From NCBI RefSeq assembly GCF_000968375.1, contig NZ_CP009933.1, forward strand, positions 124,001 to 188,000: DNA of 64,000 nt, written 5' to 3'. This DNA is from Clostridium scatologenes (GTDB lineage: Bacteria > Bacillota > Clostridia > Clostridiales > Clostridiaceae). The notes below the pieces were generated by a model. The model was not told the DNA's origin. It did not search any database and saw nothing but the letters and a program-made list of their open reading frames with translations. Below, one piece after another: positions 17,841 to 25,932 of the stretch; the stretch's first letter is position 1; the number at the start of each line of letters is the position of its first letter. The position numbers were made by a program, and so were the translations under genes.

Positions 17841-18215
17841 ATGGCACATGAAAAACGAGAAAGAGAAGAACATTCAGGTGGCAGCAATCTTATGCATTGG
17901 ATAGGAAGACTCATAGCAGTTGCAGTTATTTTGGCAATAACGTCATTTTTGACACCAGGTTTTACAATTGTTGGTTTATGGTCATTCTTATTAGCCGCAG
18001 TTGTGATAATTGTAATAGATTATTTAGTAGAATCTTTTATGGGCGTTGATGCATCACCTTTTGGAAAAGGACTTAAAGGATTTATTATTGCTGCTATAAT
18101 AATATATTTAACACAATTTTTAGTTCCTAATATGAGAGTATCTATAATGGGTTCAATATTAGCAGCCATAGTTATTGGAATATTAGATGCTGTATTTCCA
18201 GGTAGAGCTATGTAA
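17841..18215 (+). CDS. Phage holin family 4-like (YvlD-type) membrane protein
   Basis: 124 aa. A charged N-terminus (MAHEKREREEHSGG) precedes four hydrophobic segments near residues 20-38, 45-68, 75-95 and 98-118. The LIAVAVILAITSFLTPGFTI and LLAAVVIIVIDYLVE stretches fit the 'phage holin family' (PF04020-like, Bacillus YvlD) chromosomal proteins, whose role is unknown despite the name. No phage genes surround it. AAAGGAGG precedes ATG 17841. It appears to be a single-gene transcript ending at a clear hairpin. Confidence 0.75.
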   Translation: MAHEKREREEHSGGSNLMHWIGRLIAVAVILAITSFLTPGFTIVGLWSFLLAAVVIIVIDYLVESFMGVDASPFGKGLKGFIIAAIIIYLTQFLVPNMRVSIMGSILAAIVIGILDAVFPGRAM

Positions 18216-18268
18216 TTTAGCTTTTTATTAATATATAGTTTTAAATGCAATAGCAGTTTAAAGAATAG

Positions 18269-18310
18269 GCAGCCATATCAAAATCCGAGGATTTATATGG
18301 CTGCTTAATT
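18269..18310 (+). terminator. Terminator-like hairpin after the holin-like gene
   Basis: GCAGCCATAT (18269-18278) / ATATGGCTGC (18295-18304), with an inner AAATCC/GGATTT stem. The T-run is weak. Confidence 0.6.
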
Positions 18311-18326
18311 TATAAAATAAAAAATA

Positions 18327-18355
18327 TTGACAAAATCTCATAAGAGAGGTAATAT
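18327..18355 (+). promoter_or_regulatory. Sigma-A promoter of the cadmium/zinc efflux operon
   Basis: TTGACA (18327-18332), 17-bp spacer, TAATAT (18350-18355). It drives the ArsR-family gene and the P-type ATPase. Confidence 0.8.
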
Positions 18356-18392
18356 GAATATATGAACAGATAAACATATGAACAAGTGAACA
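18352..18392 (+). promoter_or_regulatory. Candidate ArsR/CadC operator: repeated ATATGAA(C/T)A
   Basis: ATATGAACA occurs at 18360-18368 and 18376-18384, with related ATATGAATA at 18352-18360 and GTGAACA at 18386-18392. The cluster overlaps the -10 and start region. ATATGAACA resembles half-sites bound by CzrA/CadC-type repressors; here they are direct rather than inverted repeats. Confidence 0.5.
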
Positions 18393-18415
18393 ATTTAATA
18401 TATTTGGAGGAGCAT

Positions 18416-18781
18416 ATGGAAAATAAAAATAATATTGAAGTTTGTAATTGTAATGTAATACATGAGGATGTAATAAATGAAGTTAAGAAAAGTATACCTG
18501 AAGAGGAAAAGCTATATGATTTAGCAGAATTTTTTAAGGTTTATGGTGATACCACAAGAATAAAGATAATATGTGCACTATTTCAAGCAGAAATGTGTGT
18601 ATGTGATATAGCAGCCTTATTTTCAATGACTCAATCTGCAATATCACATCAATTAAGAGTACTTAAACAAGCAAGACTAGTAAAGTTTAGAAAAGAAGGT
18701 AAAGTTGTATATTATTCTCTTGATGATGAACATGTAAAACATATTTTTGACCAAGGATTACTTCATGTTAATGAAAGATAA
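18416..18781 (+). CDS. ArsR/SmtB-family metal-sensing repressor (CadC-like)
   Basis: 121 aa from ATG 18416, chosen because GGAGGA lies at 18406-18411; an upstream in-frame GTG (18386) overlaps the operator. Winged-helix core: LAEFFKVYGDTTRIKIICAL, MCVCDIAALFSMTQSAISHQLRVLKQARLV. The CVC motif in the alpha-3 region plus cysteines near the N-terminus (VCNCNV) match the soft-metal site of CadC-type sensors. The C-terminal DDEHVKHIFDQGLLH matches the alpha-5 zinc-type site. It should repress itself and the ATPase until Cd, Pb or Zn binds. The ATPase starts 18 bp downstream. Confidence 0.9.
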   Translation: MENKNNIEVCNCNVIHEDVINEVKKSIPEEEKLYDLAEFFKVYGDTTRIKIICALFQAEMCVCDIAALFSMTQSAISHQLRVLKQARLVKFRKEGKVVYYSLDDEHVKHIFDQGLLHVNER

Positions 18782-18799
18782 ATTGAAGGTGGTGTTAAA

Positions 18800-21013
18800 A
18801 TGGCAACTGTAATAAAAAAAGGGAAGATACCAAATAGAACTATTAAAATTCCCCCAAAAAATGTAAAAGGTAAATTAAGAAAAGAGTTTATATTGGAGGG
18901 ATTGGGCTGTGCAAATTGTGCAGCTAAGATGGAAAGAAATATAAGTAGAATAAAAGGTGTTACAAATGTTTCTGTAGATTTTATGAGAAAGTCTTTGGCA
19001 TTAGAAATTGAGGAAATAAGTAGAACTGATGAGCTTATTGCAGCGGCTGAAAAAATTGTAAAAAATATTGAATCACAAGTTATTATGAAAGAGAAGTTGT
19101 TAAATAAAGAATTGTCTAAAGAGAAAGTGCATGATAATGAAGAACATGCTCATAATCATGGAGAAGGACTAAACAAGAAGGAATTAATCCAGTTATCCAT
19201 TGGTGCAGCAATATTTGTAATTGCATCTGTTTTTGAATTTAATTTTTGGACAGAAGCTGTACTATATATTATAAGTTATATTTTAATAGGTGGAGAAGTA
19301 GTATTAAAGGCTTTAAGAAATATAACAAAGGGACAAATATTCGATGAGAATTTTTTGATGAGTATTGCAACTATTGGAGCTTTTTCAATTCAACAGTTTC
19401 CAGAAGCTGTAGCAGTTATGCTATTTTATCAAGTAGGAGAATTGTTTCAAGATGCGGCTGTAAATAATTCTAGAAAATCTATTTCATCACTTATGAACAT
19501 CCGTCCTGATTTTGCTAATTTGAAACTGAATGATGAAGTAAAGAAAGTTAAGCCAGAAGAAGTAAATATAGGAGACTTAATTGTTGTAGCACCAGGTGAA
19601 AAAGTACCATTAGATGGACTTATAGTAGAAGGAAAATCAATGCTAGATACTTCTGCATTAACAGGTGAATCTGTTCCAAGAGAAGCCATAGAAGGTGATA
19701 CAATATTAGGTGGATTTATCAATAAAAATGGTCTTTTAACTATTAAAGTTACAAAAGAATTTTCAGAATCTACGGTAGCTAAAATATTAAATTTGGTAGA
19801 AAATGCAAGTAGTAAAAAAGCACCAACAGAAAAATTTATAACTAAGTTTGCTAGATACTACACTCCAGTTGTGGTTATATCAGCTGTCTTATTAGCTCTT
19901 ATTCCACCTTTGGTAATTAGTGATGCAAGTTTTTCTGAATGGATATATAGAGCTTTAGTATTTTTAGTAGTTTCTTGTCCTTGTGCATTGGTAATATCAA
20001 TACCACTTGGTTTCTTTGGAGGTATAGGTGGAGCATCTAAGAATGGAATTCTTATAAAAGGTGGCAATTACCTAGAAGCTTTAAACAATGTAGAAATGGT
20101 TGTTTTTGATAAGACAGGAACTCTTACAAAGGGAACATTTAAGGTTACTGAAATTCGATCTTTTAATGAAATATCCAAGGAAGAAGTATTAGAGTATGCT
20201 GCTTTTGCAGAAAGTTATTCTAATCATCCAATAGCTACTTCAATATTAAAAGCCTATGGAAAAGAAATAAGTAAAAATGATATGAAGAACTATGAGGAAA
20301 TATCAGGATATGGCATTAAAGCAGAAATAAAAGGAAAAGAAGTGCTATGTGGAAATGCTAAATTAATGGAAAGAGAAAAAATACATTATGATGCCATAGA
20401 CACTTTTGGAACAGTAGTATGTATAGCTATTGATAAAAAATATGCAGGATATATTGTTATATCTGATGAAATAAAAGAAGATTCAAAAATGGCAATACAG
20501 GGATTAAAGTCAATAGGAATTAAAAAGACTGTTATGCTAACAGGTGATAATAAAGTTGTAGGTTCAAAAGTTGGACAAGAATTAGGAGTAGATGAAGTTT
20601 ATTCTGAACTTCTTCCACAGGACAAGGTTGAAAAACTTGAAAATTTAGAAAAACAAAAATCATCAAAGGGTAAGCTAGTTTTTGTTGGAGACGGAATAAA
20701 TGATGCACCAGTACTGGCAAGAGCAGACATAGGTATAGCAATGGGAGGCTTAGGATCAGATGCAGCAATAGAAGCAGCAGATGTAGTAATTATGACTGAT
20801 GAACCTTCTAAAATCGTAAGTGCTATAAAGATAGCAAAAAGAACAAAGACCATTGTAATGCAAAATATAGTTTTTGCATTAGGGGTTAAAGCAATAATCC
20901 TAGTATTAGGAGCTTTAGGAATTGCAAATATGTGGGAAGCAGTATTTGGAGATGTTGGCGTAGCAGTAATTGCAATTCTAAATTCTATGAGAGTATTGAA
21001 AGTGAAAAAATAA
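18800..21013 (+). CDS. cadA: Cadmium/zinc/lead-translocating P1B-type ATPase CadA
   Basis: 737 aa heavy-metal ATPase. The N-terminal HMA domain has GLGCANCAAKMERNI (CxxC), followed by a His-rich linker (HDNEEHAHNHGEG). Then come membrane helices, the actuator loop TGES, the transmembrane metal site SCPCALVIS, the phosphorylation motif VFDKTGTLTKG, SNHPIA of the nucleotide domain, MLTGDN and the hinge VGDGINDAPVLA. CPC plus the His-rich linker and the adjacent CadC-like regulator indicate Cd/Zn/Pb export rather than copper. Length is normal and no defects are seen. Confidence 0.93.
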   Translation: MATVIKKGKIPNRTIKIPPKNVKGKLRKEFILEGLGCANCAAKMERNISRIKGVTNVSVDFMRKSLALEIEEISRTDELIAAAEKIVKNIESQVIMKEKLLNKELSKEKVHDNEEHAHNHGEGLNKKELIQLSIGAAIFVIASVFEFNFWTEAVLYIISYILIGGEVVLKALRNITKGQIFDENFLMSIATIGAFSIQQFPEAVAVMLFYQVGELFQDAAVNNSRKSISSLMNIRPDFANLKLNDEVKKVKPEEVNIGDLIVVAPGEKVPLDGLIVEGKSMLDTSALTGESVPREAIEGDTILGGFINKNGLLTIKVTKEFSESTVAKILNLVENASSKKAPTEKFITKFARYYTPVVVISAVLLALIPPLVISDASFSEWIYRALVFLVVSCPCALVISIPLGFFGGIGGASKNGILIKGGNYLEALNNVEMVVFDKTGTLTKGTFKVTEIRSFNEISKEEVLEYAAFAESYSNHPIATSILKAYGKEISKNDMKNYEEISGYGIKAEIKGKEVLCGNAKLMEREKIHYDAIDTFGTVVCIAIDKKYAGYIVISDEIKEDSKMAIQGLKSIGIKKTVMLTGDNKVVGSKVGQELGVDEVYSELLPQDKVEKLENLEKQKSSKGKLVFVGDGINDAPVLARADIGIAMGGLGSDAAIEAADVVIMTDEPSKIVSAIKIAKRTKTIVMQNIVFALGVKAIILVLGALGIANMWEAVFGDVGVAVIAILNSMRVLKVKK

Positions 21014-21021
21014 TGAAAGAG

Positions 21022-21313
21022 AACAATGCAGTGGAAGTTTGAATTTTAACTTTTACTCCGTGATATATGTTAAGTGTTTCATCACGGCTAAATGTTTCTA
21101 ATTATTCTAAAGCTCAAAGTTTATGAAAACCTAAGAACTTTGTCAAACTCGGTTCCCTCAAACAGGACTAAAGTTCTAAGGCTTTCACAAACTTTGAGCT
21201 AAGAATAATAAGAAACAATTTAGCTAATGTGATGAAACACTTAACATATATCACTGCATAAAAGTTGAAATTCAAACTAGTAACTTCAAGCGCACACATC
21301 TAATTGCATTGTT
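21022..21313 (-). repeat. Long palindromic element, copy A (~292 bp)
   Basis: Almost the whole element is one imperfect inverted repeat with arms of ~120 bp. The centre, read on the minus strand, contains TAGTCCTGTTTGAGGGAACC and CGAGTTTGACAAAGTTCTTA. Its tips are a perfect inverted repeat AACAATGCA (21022-21030) / TGCATTGTT (21305-21313). It matches copies B (25.9 kb) and C (57.8 kb) over its length and lies in the opposite orientation to them. No protein-coding capacity. Confidence 0.85.
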
Positions 21314-21438
21314 ATAGATAATTTTAGTAAGCCAAATTTATATTTATAACCATAACTTATGATACTTAAAAATTAAGTTGGGGTCTAATGTTTTGCTAAT
21401 ATATTTAGTTTAAAAAGCAGTTGTTCCCTATTTTATAG

Positions 21439-21714
21439 AAATACCTCCAAAAAGATTTTAGAAATCTTGTTAAAAGTATACATAAAAGAGTACAGAAAGT
21501 TAAAAATGATATTTCAGTGGAGGTGAAATTCATGACTTTATTGGAAAGAGATAGGGAAAAAATTGAAGAAGGTAGAGAAGAAGCAATAAAACAACTTATA
21601 TTGAAACAATACAGTAAAGGACTTTCTATAGAATATATTGCAGAAATAAATGAATTTGATGTTGAATATGTAAGAGATATAGTCAAAAATAATACACCTA
21701 AAATTAATAATTAA
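21439..21714 (+). pseudogene. C-terminal remnant of a Rpn-family (PD-(D/E)XK transposase-like) protein
   Basis: An open frame follows a stop at 21436-21438 and reads KYLQKDFRNLVKSIHKRVQK, then EVKFMTLLERDREKIEEGRE and the helical tail LSIEYIAEINEFDVEYVRDI. This pattern (basic helix, EVEFMTLLxRE, EEGREE repeats, then a short helix-turn-helix-like tail) is the C-terminal end of recombination-promoting nuclease/putative transposase proteins. The N-terminal nuclease domain is absent. A GGAGGTG-preceded ATG at 21532 could still make a 60-aa peptide, but decay is more likely. Confidence 0.6.
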
Positions 21715-21735
21715 AAAATTTTCCATGATAAAATT

Positions 21736-21769
21736 TACTGATGGGGTAATTCTCATCAGTATTATTTTT
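21736..21769 (+). terminator. Terminator after the Rpn remnant
   Basis: TACTGATG (21736-21743) / CATCAGTA (21754-21761) followed by TTATTTTT. Confidence 0.6.
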
Positions 21770-21808
21770 GCTTATAATCTCTTTTTTAGTTTATGTAAAA
21801 CTTGAAGA

Positions 21809-21937
21809 TAGCAAAAATAGATTATTGGAATTTGGTAGGTTTGCAGGAAGCTATGGACAAACTTATCCGCTGTAGCTGAGGAGTATTTCTCTAAGGTCGC
21901 GTCCGACAATCTTGTCCAAAGCAAAAATAATAATTGG
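21809..21937. repeat. Structured, less AT-rich segment between ~18-bp direct repeats
   Basis: Near-direct repeats AGCAAAAATAGATTATTGG (from ~21810) and AGCAAAAATAATAATTGG (from ~21920) flank ~90 bp. Inside, GGACAA (21855-21860) pairs with TTGTCC (21912-21917) around a GC-richer core, CCGCTGTAGCTGAGGAG ... GGTCGCGTCCGAC. It could be a small structured RNA or a mobile remnant. Confidence 0.35.
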
Positions 21938-22064
21938 TTAAAAGGCAATTCTTGTGTATCAAAGAGAATAAATTGGTATTTAATTGTTTAATTAAATACA
22001 CAAGTGTTCAGGGTATTCATTTTCTGTCTTTATACACGCAAAAGATTTTATTCAAATAGTTGCT

Positions 22065-22146
22065 TTAATTCATGCTAGCCACAGAAGTGGACATGCTTAT
22101 AAGCATGTTCACTTCTGTTGGTGCTGTGATTTCTAAGATGAATTAA
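22065..22146. repeat. Nested palindrome with a 36-bp core
   Basis: The core at 22082-22117 (CAGAAGTGGACATGCTTA and its complement) is perfect except for one G/T position. The outer arms TTAATTCAT (22065-22073) / ATGAATTAA (22138-22146) are exact. No T-run follows. From here to 22432 I see only AT-rich DNA, a possible TATAAT at 22244-22249 and the GGAGGGG site of the next gene. Confidence 0.6.
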
Positions 22147-22432
22147 GTGTAATTAATAGTTTAAATGCATATAGGTATAATTTTGAATTAAAGTAAAATT
22201 AATTTTATTTTGTAAGTGTAGGTAATAATGTGGAGTAATATGGTATAATTCGATTAGAAATATTATAACGTATGTGATGTATTTTAATTATAGTAATTAT
22301 GTCTATAATGGGAAGTTGAAAAATTAAAGAAATAAGATAATTATACACCAATTTTGTATATATAAAATTACTAGAAATTAGCTGAGTTTGAATATTAATA
22401 AAAGAGATTAAATTTTCAGGAGGGGAATATAA

Positions 22433-23299
22433 ATGACAAGAAGAACAGATGGGGATGAGACATGGATGAGATTACAAATGTGGATGAAAGGACAAAAATC
22501 TGCAGAACGTTTATCTGCAAATATATTGAATTCAGAGGGATATAAATCAATTGATCCATCTCATCCACTTGGGGGAAGGGATGGTATAAAAGACATAATT
22601 TGTACTAAGGACAAATTAAGATGGATTGGTGCATGTTATTTTCCAAGAGAACAGAAGAATTTTAAAGAAATAAAAGAGAAATTTACTAATGATTTTATAG
22701 GTGTAGAGAAAAATAATGCCGAAGGTATAGTGTTTATTACAAATCAAGAACTATCTCTTGGAGAACGTAAGAATTTAAAGGAATATAGCAATGATTTTGA
22801 AATTGAAATATATCACTTAGAAAGAATAGCTCATTTACTCAATTGTCCGCAAAATTATGGAGTAAGACTTGAGTTTTTAGATATTGAGATGACAAAAGAA
22901 GAACAATTATCGTATTTTGTTCATAAAGATAATGAATTACATAAACTATGTGATATGGTTGAGTCATTAGTAAAAGATTATAAAAGTTATAAAAAAGCTA
23001 CTGAAGCAGATGAATTTGAAACGAGGGGTGAAGATGAAGTAACAAATGCCATTGGTGAGTTGTTTGACAAAGTTTGGTATGATAGGCATCAAGGATTAAG
23101 ATATCGCGTTGAGCAAGAAGGGGAATATATTCATCCTAAGGTTTGGAAAGAAGCTTTGAAAGTAGCCAAAGAAGTTGAAGAAAAATATGGGATAGAAAAC
23201 TTAGGACCATGGACAGATTTTGAATGGGGAATGTTAAATGGAAAACTTTCTGCATTAAGATGGTTTTTTGGAGAAGAGTGGGACATGCTAGATACATAA
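22433..23299 (+). CDS. Restriction-endonuclease-like protein with conserved uncharacterised C-terminal domain
   Basis: 288 aa. Residues 22-70 look like a divergent PD-(D/E)XK core: E25 in the first helix, GYKSIDPSHPLGGRDGIKDI with D50 and D54, then RWIGACYFPRE, where the usual (E/Q)xK is replaced by A-C-Y. Next come NFKEIKEKFTNDFIGV, VFITNQELSLGER and EIYHLERIAHLL, a pattern I associate with nuclease-like sensor/effector domains of defence proteins. The C-terminus ends GPWTDFEWGMLNGKLSALRW..EEWDMLDT, distinctive and of unknown function. GGAGGGG precedes the ATG. It is 89 bp upstream of the AIPR gene on the same strand. I infer a phage-defence or DNA-processing role; loss of the lysine raises doubt about catalysis. 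Confidence 0.6.
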   Translation: MTRRTDGDETWMRLQMWMKGQKSAERLSANILNSEGYKSIDPSHPLGGRDGIKDIICTKDKLRWIGACYFPREQKNFKEIKEKFTNDFIGVEKNNAEGIVFITNQELSLGERKNLKEYSNDFEIEIYHLERIAHLLNCPQNYGVRLEFLDIEMTKEEQLSYFVHKDNELHKLCDMVESLVKDYKSYKKATEADEFETRGEDEVTNAIGELFDKVWYDRHQGLRYRVEQEGEYIHPKVWKEALKVAKEVEEKYGIENLGPWTDFEWGMLNGKLSALRWFFGEEWDMLDT

Positions 23300-23388
23300 A
23301 TTAAATAATGCTTTCGAAAAAAGTTATTATTTAGAAATTTTAAAAGTGATAAAGTTTTATCATATCAAATAAGAGGGAGGAGATAGAA

Positions 23389-25203
23389 TTGAAATCAGTA
23401 GCCAGTTATATAGAAAAAAATTTAGAAGAATATATGGGAAAAGAAGTTTTAAATACTGTTGAAAGAGGAGAAAAATTTTTGAAATGGGTGTTGCTTTATC
23501 TTTTTGATAAATCTGATTCAGAAATTGAAGCACAAGATATAAGCGAAGGAGTTTTAATTTGTGATGGTCCCAATGATGGAGGAATAGATGCATCTTTTAT
23601 TGAAAATGACACAATAACTTTAGTACAAACAAAATATAATACATCAAATAATTATGAAAATGTTATTGCTTTTTTAGAAGACATAAAAATATTGTTGGTA
23701 AATAGTTGCAACACGAATTTAAACAAAGAATCAACTGAAGTTCTTAATTATTGTGAAGATACAGAAGGAATAGATATATTTTATATAACTAATGATGAAA
23801 TTAATAATAATGAATGGATTAAAATAAAAAATAAGACCAAAGAAGTTGAAAAATTAATAACAGAAAAGTTAATACAGAAGAGGATAAGAATAAAAGTATT
23901 AGATATTAGTAATATGGAGGAGTTCATAGACGAAACAAGGAATTTAGTTCCTAAAAATTTTCAAAAGACACCAATTGAAATAATAGTTGATAGATATTTT
24001 ATGAATAAAGAAAATAATACTATAATTGCAGAAGTTGCACTGAAAGATTTAGCTAGATTCATAAAGAAGGGAGAAAAATATTTATTTTATTCAAATATAC
24101 GTAATTTTTTAGGGGCAAGAAATAAAGTGAACAAAAAAATTGCGGAAACATATAAACACAATCCTAAAAATTTTTGGTTCTATAATAATGGTATAACAAT
24201 AGTATGTGATAGATTTGATGAACCAAAAGAATTGAATAATGGAGCAGCAAAGGTTAATATTATAACACCTCAAATTGTAAATGGATGCCAGACATCTAGC
24301 ACTATTTATTCATTATGGAAAAATCAATCTAAGGAAGAACGTGATAATCAAGAAGGAACTATTTTAGTAAAAATAATTCAAGATACAAAGAATAAAAGAA
24401 AAGAGATAACTAAATACACTAATAGTCAAACAGCTGTATCTGGAAAAGATTTTTTTGCATTAGAAGATTTTCATTTGCAGCTACAAAAAGATTTTGCATT
24501 AATAGGGTATAACTATTTAATACAAAGAAAAGAAAAGATAGATAAAAAAGATAAAAAGAAAGGAAACAAAAATTATTTATATATGTTTGGACCCAAATTT
24601 AATAATGCTTTTTTTGCAAAAGATATTGTACAAGCATATGCAGCAGGAATGCATTGTAAACCTGCTAAAGCTAGAAGTATTTCCAATTTAGTTCCTGGTG
24701 GTTCATATTATGATAAATTATTTGAAGAAAATAATACTCCTAAAAATCCTAAATATTATTTATTTCCATACGCTGTATTGTATTATTGTAACAATATACT
24801 AGGACATAATAAAATAGAAAAGTTTAAATCTACAACATTATTATTTGTAAATATTTATTTTAAAACAATTCTTGAAATAATGAAGCAATTGGATATAGTT
24901 AATGATGAAACCAATGATATAATACATTCAGAAATAGATTTAATAGAATATATAGATAGAATTTTTCTAAATGAAAGAATAAATAAGAGTATATTACAAT
25001 TGAGTGAAGAAGTATTAAAGAGTTTCTTAAAGGATAGCAAAATAAGGAAAGAAAAGATTGGAAATAATCTACCTAAGTTTCTAAAGTCTAGTGTAGAAAC
25101 AGATCCAGAAGTAATAAGTATTTTGCAAGATAAAATACGGGATGAGATAGAAGAATTTAATATGGAAGGGATAACAGAATTATTTAAAGATTTAAATAAC
25201 TAA
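23389..25203 (+). CDS. AIPR family (abortive infection phage resistance) protein with N-terminal nuclease motif
   Basis: 604 aa from TTG 23389, supported by GGGAGGAG eight bases upstream. The N-terminal ~180 residues contain GPNDGGIDASF (D67) followed by VQTKY (Q80-T-K82), a complete PD-(D/E)XK-type GGxD...QxK motif. The middle is the AIPR domain: YSNIRNFLGARNKVNK, FWFYNNGITIVCDRF, IVNGCQTSSTIYSLW, YTNSQTAVSGKDFFAL and LIQRKE. AIPR proteins were named from abortive-infection plasmid genes and are common in defence islands. The C-terminal ~150 residues are helical and unassigned. It forms a tight pair with the preceding nuclease-like gene. Confidence 0.82.
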   Translation: MKSVASYIEKNLEEYMGKEVLNTVERGEKFLKWVLLYLFDKSDSEIEAQDISEGVLICDGPNDGGIDASFIENDTITLVQTKYNTSNNYENVIAFLEDIKILLVNSCNTNLNKESTEVLNYCEDTEGIDIFYITNDEINNNEWIKIKNKTKEVEKLITEKLIQKRIRIKVLDISNMEEFIDETRNLVPKNFQKTPIEIIVDRYFMNKENNTIIAEVALKDLARFIKKGEKYLFYSNIRNFLGARNKVNKKIAETYKHNPKNFWFYNNGITIVCDRFDEPKELNNGAAKVNIITPQIVNGCQTSSTIYSLWKNQSKEERDNQEGTILVKIIQDTKNKRKEITKYTNSQTAVSGKDFFALEDFHLQLQKDFALIGYNYLIQRKEKIDKKDKKKGNKNYLYMFGPKFNNAFFAKDIVQAYAAGMHCKPAKARSISNLVPGGSYYDKLFEENNTPKNPKYYLFPYAVLYYCNNILGHNKIEKFKSTTLLFVNIYFKTILEIMKQLDIVNDETNDIIHSEIDLIEYIDRIFLNERINKSILQLSEEVLKSFLKDSKIRKEKIGNNLPKFLKSSVETDPEVISILQDKIRDEIEEFNMEGITELFKDLNN

Positions 25204-25218
25204 CATAAATGCTAATAT

Positions 25219-25259
25219 AAAAATATATATTGTAGCTGTACGTTATCAATATATTTTTT
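25219..25259 (+). terminator. Terminator-like hairpin after the AIPR gene
   Basis: AAAATATATATTG (from ~25220) pairs with CAATATATTTTTT across a ~14-base loop with T residues on the 3' side. Confidence 0.55.
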
Positions 25260-25294
25260 AGGCTAATAATGGGATGTTATAAGGAGGGACTATA

Positions 25295-25552
25295 ATGGCA
25301 AGAGGAGATAAATACATTGAACTGAAAAGATATCTACAAAGGTCAACGTTACCTATTATTACACTGTCATTTAAAGATATTGAACAAATTATAGGAGACA
25401 CATTACCTAAATCAGCTTATGATCACGCTGAGGCATGGTGGGCAAATGATTATACTCATTCACAAGCAATAGCGTGGATAGATGCAGGATATGAAACAGA
25501 TTATGTAACTGATATATACGAAAATGAAAAAGTTACTTTTGTAAAACGTTAA
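25295..25552 (+). CDS. Small DUF7662-like protein
   Basis: 85 aa. The sequence follows a recognisable small-domain pattern: GDKYIELKRYLQ at the start, LSFKDIEQIIGDTLPKSA, AEAWWANDYTHSQA, AIAWIDAGYETDYV and a C-terminal VTFVKR. I associate this pattern (FxxIExIxGxxLPxSA...WWaNd...WxxAGy) with the uncharacterised DUF7662 family, often found near restriction or nuclease genes. AAGGAGG precedes ATG 25295. It is downstream of the AIPR gene, separated by a hairpin, so it may be a third component or a passenger. Function unknown. Confidence 0.65.
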   Translation: MARGDKYIELKRYLQRSTLPIITLSFKDIEQIIGDTLPKSAYDHAEAWWANDYTHSQAIAWIDAGYETDYVTDIYENEKVTFVKR

Positions 25553-25681
25553 GACATTAAAAAACAATAATAGGAATTATACTGAAAAAGGAAAGGTGAT
25601 GATTTCTGTGGAGATAAAAGAGATAAGTTATACAGAATAACTTCATTGGCTATATTTTGAGATTAATGTGAGGTGTAGTAT

Positions 25682-25929
25682 ATGAATAATATTCTTAAAG
25701 TTTTTGAAAAAGATACATCAGTCACTGCAACTAATAGAGTTTTTCTTTTTCAATACCTCCATACATTGAATGGGTTAATATATATTGTGCTGATGATAGA
25801 CAAGCTAAGATACTATGCGAATTTGAAGATGATATTTACTGCGAAAAAGGAGAATCATTTTACTTCAAGCAAGTTAAATGCTATAAGAGTGAATTGAAAA
25901 TTTCCTCTCCTAAATTCAATGAAGTTTAA
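25682..25929 (+). pseudogene. Frameshifted remnant of an unknown small protein
   Basis: The frame from ATG 25682 starts MNNILKVFEKDTSVTATNRV. After the T-rich tract at ~25740-25750, coding-like composition moves to another frame, reading FSIPPYIEWVNIYCADDRQA and ending KISSPKFNEV at TAA 25927-25929. One frameshift in the poly-T tract would join them. The 71-aa reading in the original frame after that point looks non-coding. I do not recognise the family. Just upstream, a 13-codon frame with a good ribosome site (near 25599) may be a further fragment. Confidence 0.45.
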
Positions 25930-25932
25930 CTA

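Noticed and set aside
17841..18215. Holin-like gene as evidence of a prophage
   Set aside because: No phage structural, lysis or integrase genes nearby; this family is a common chromosomal membrane protein.
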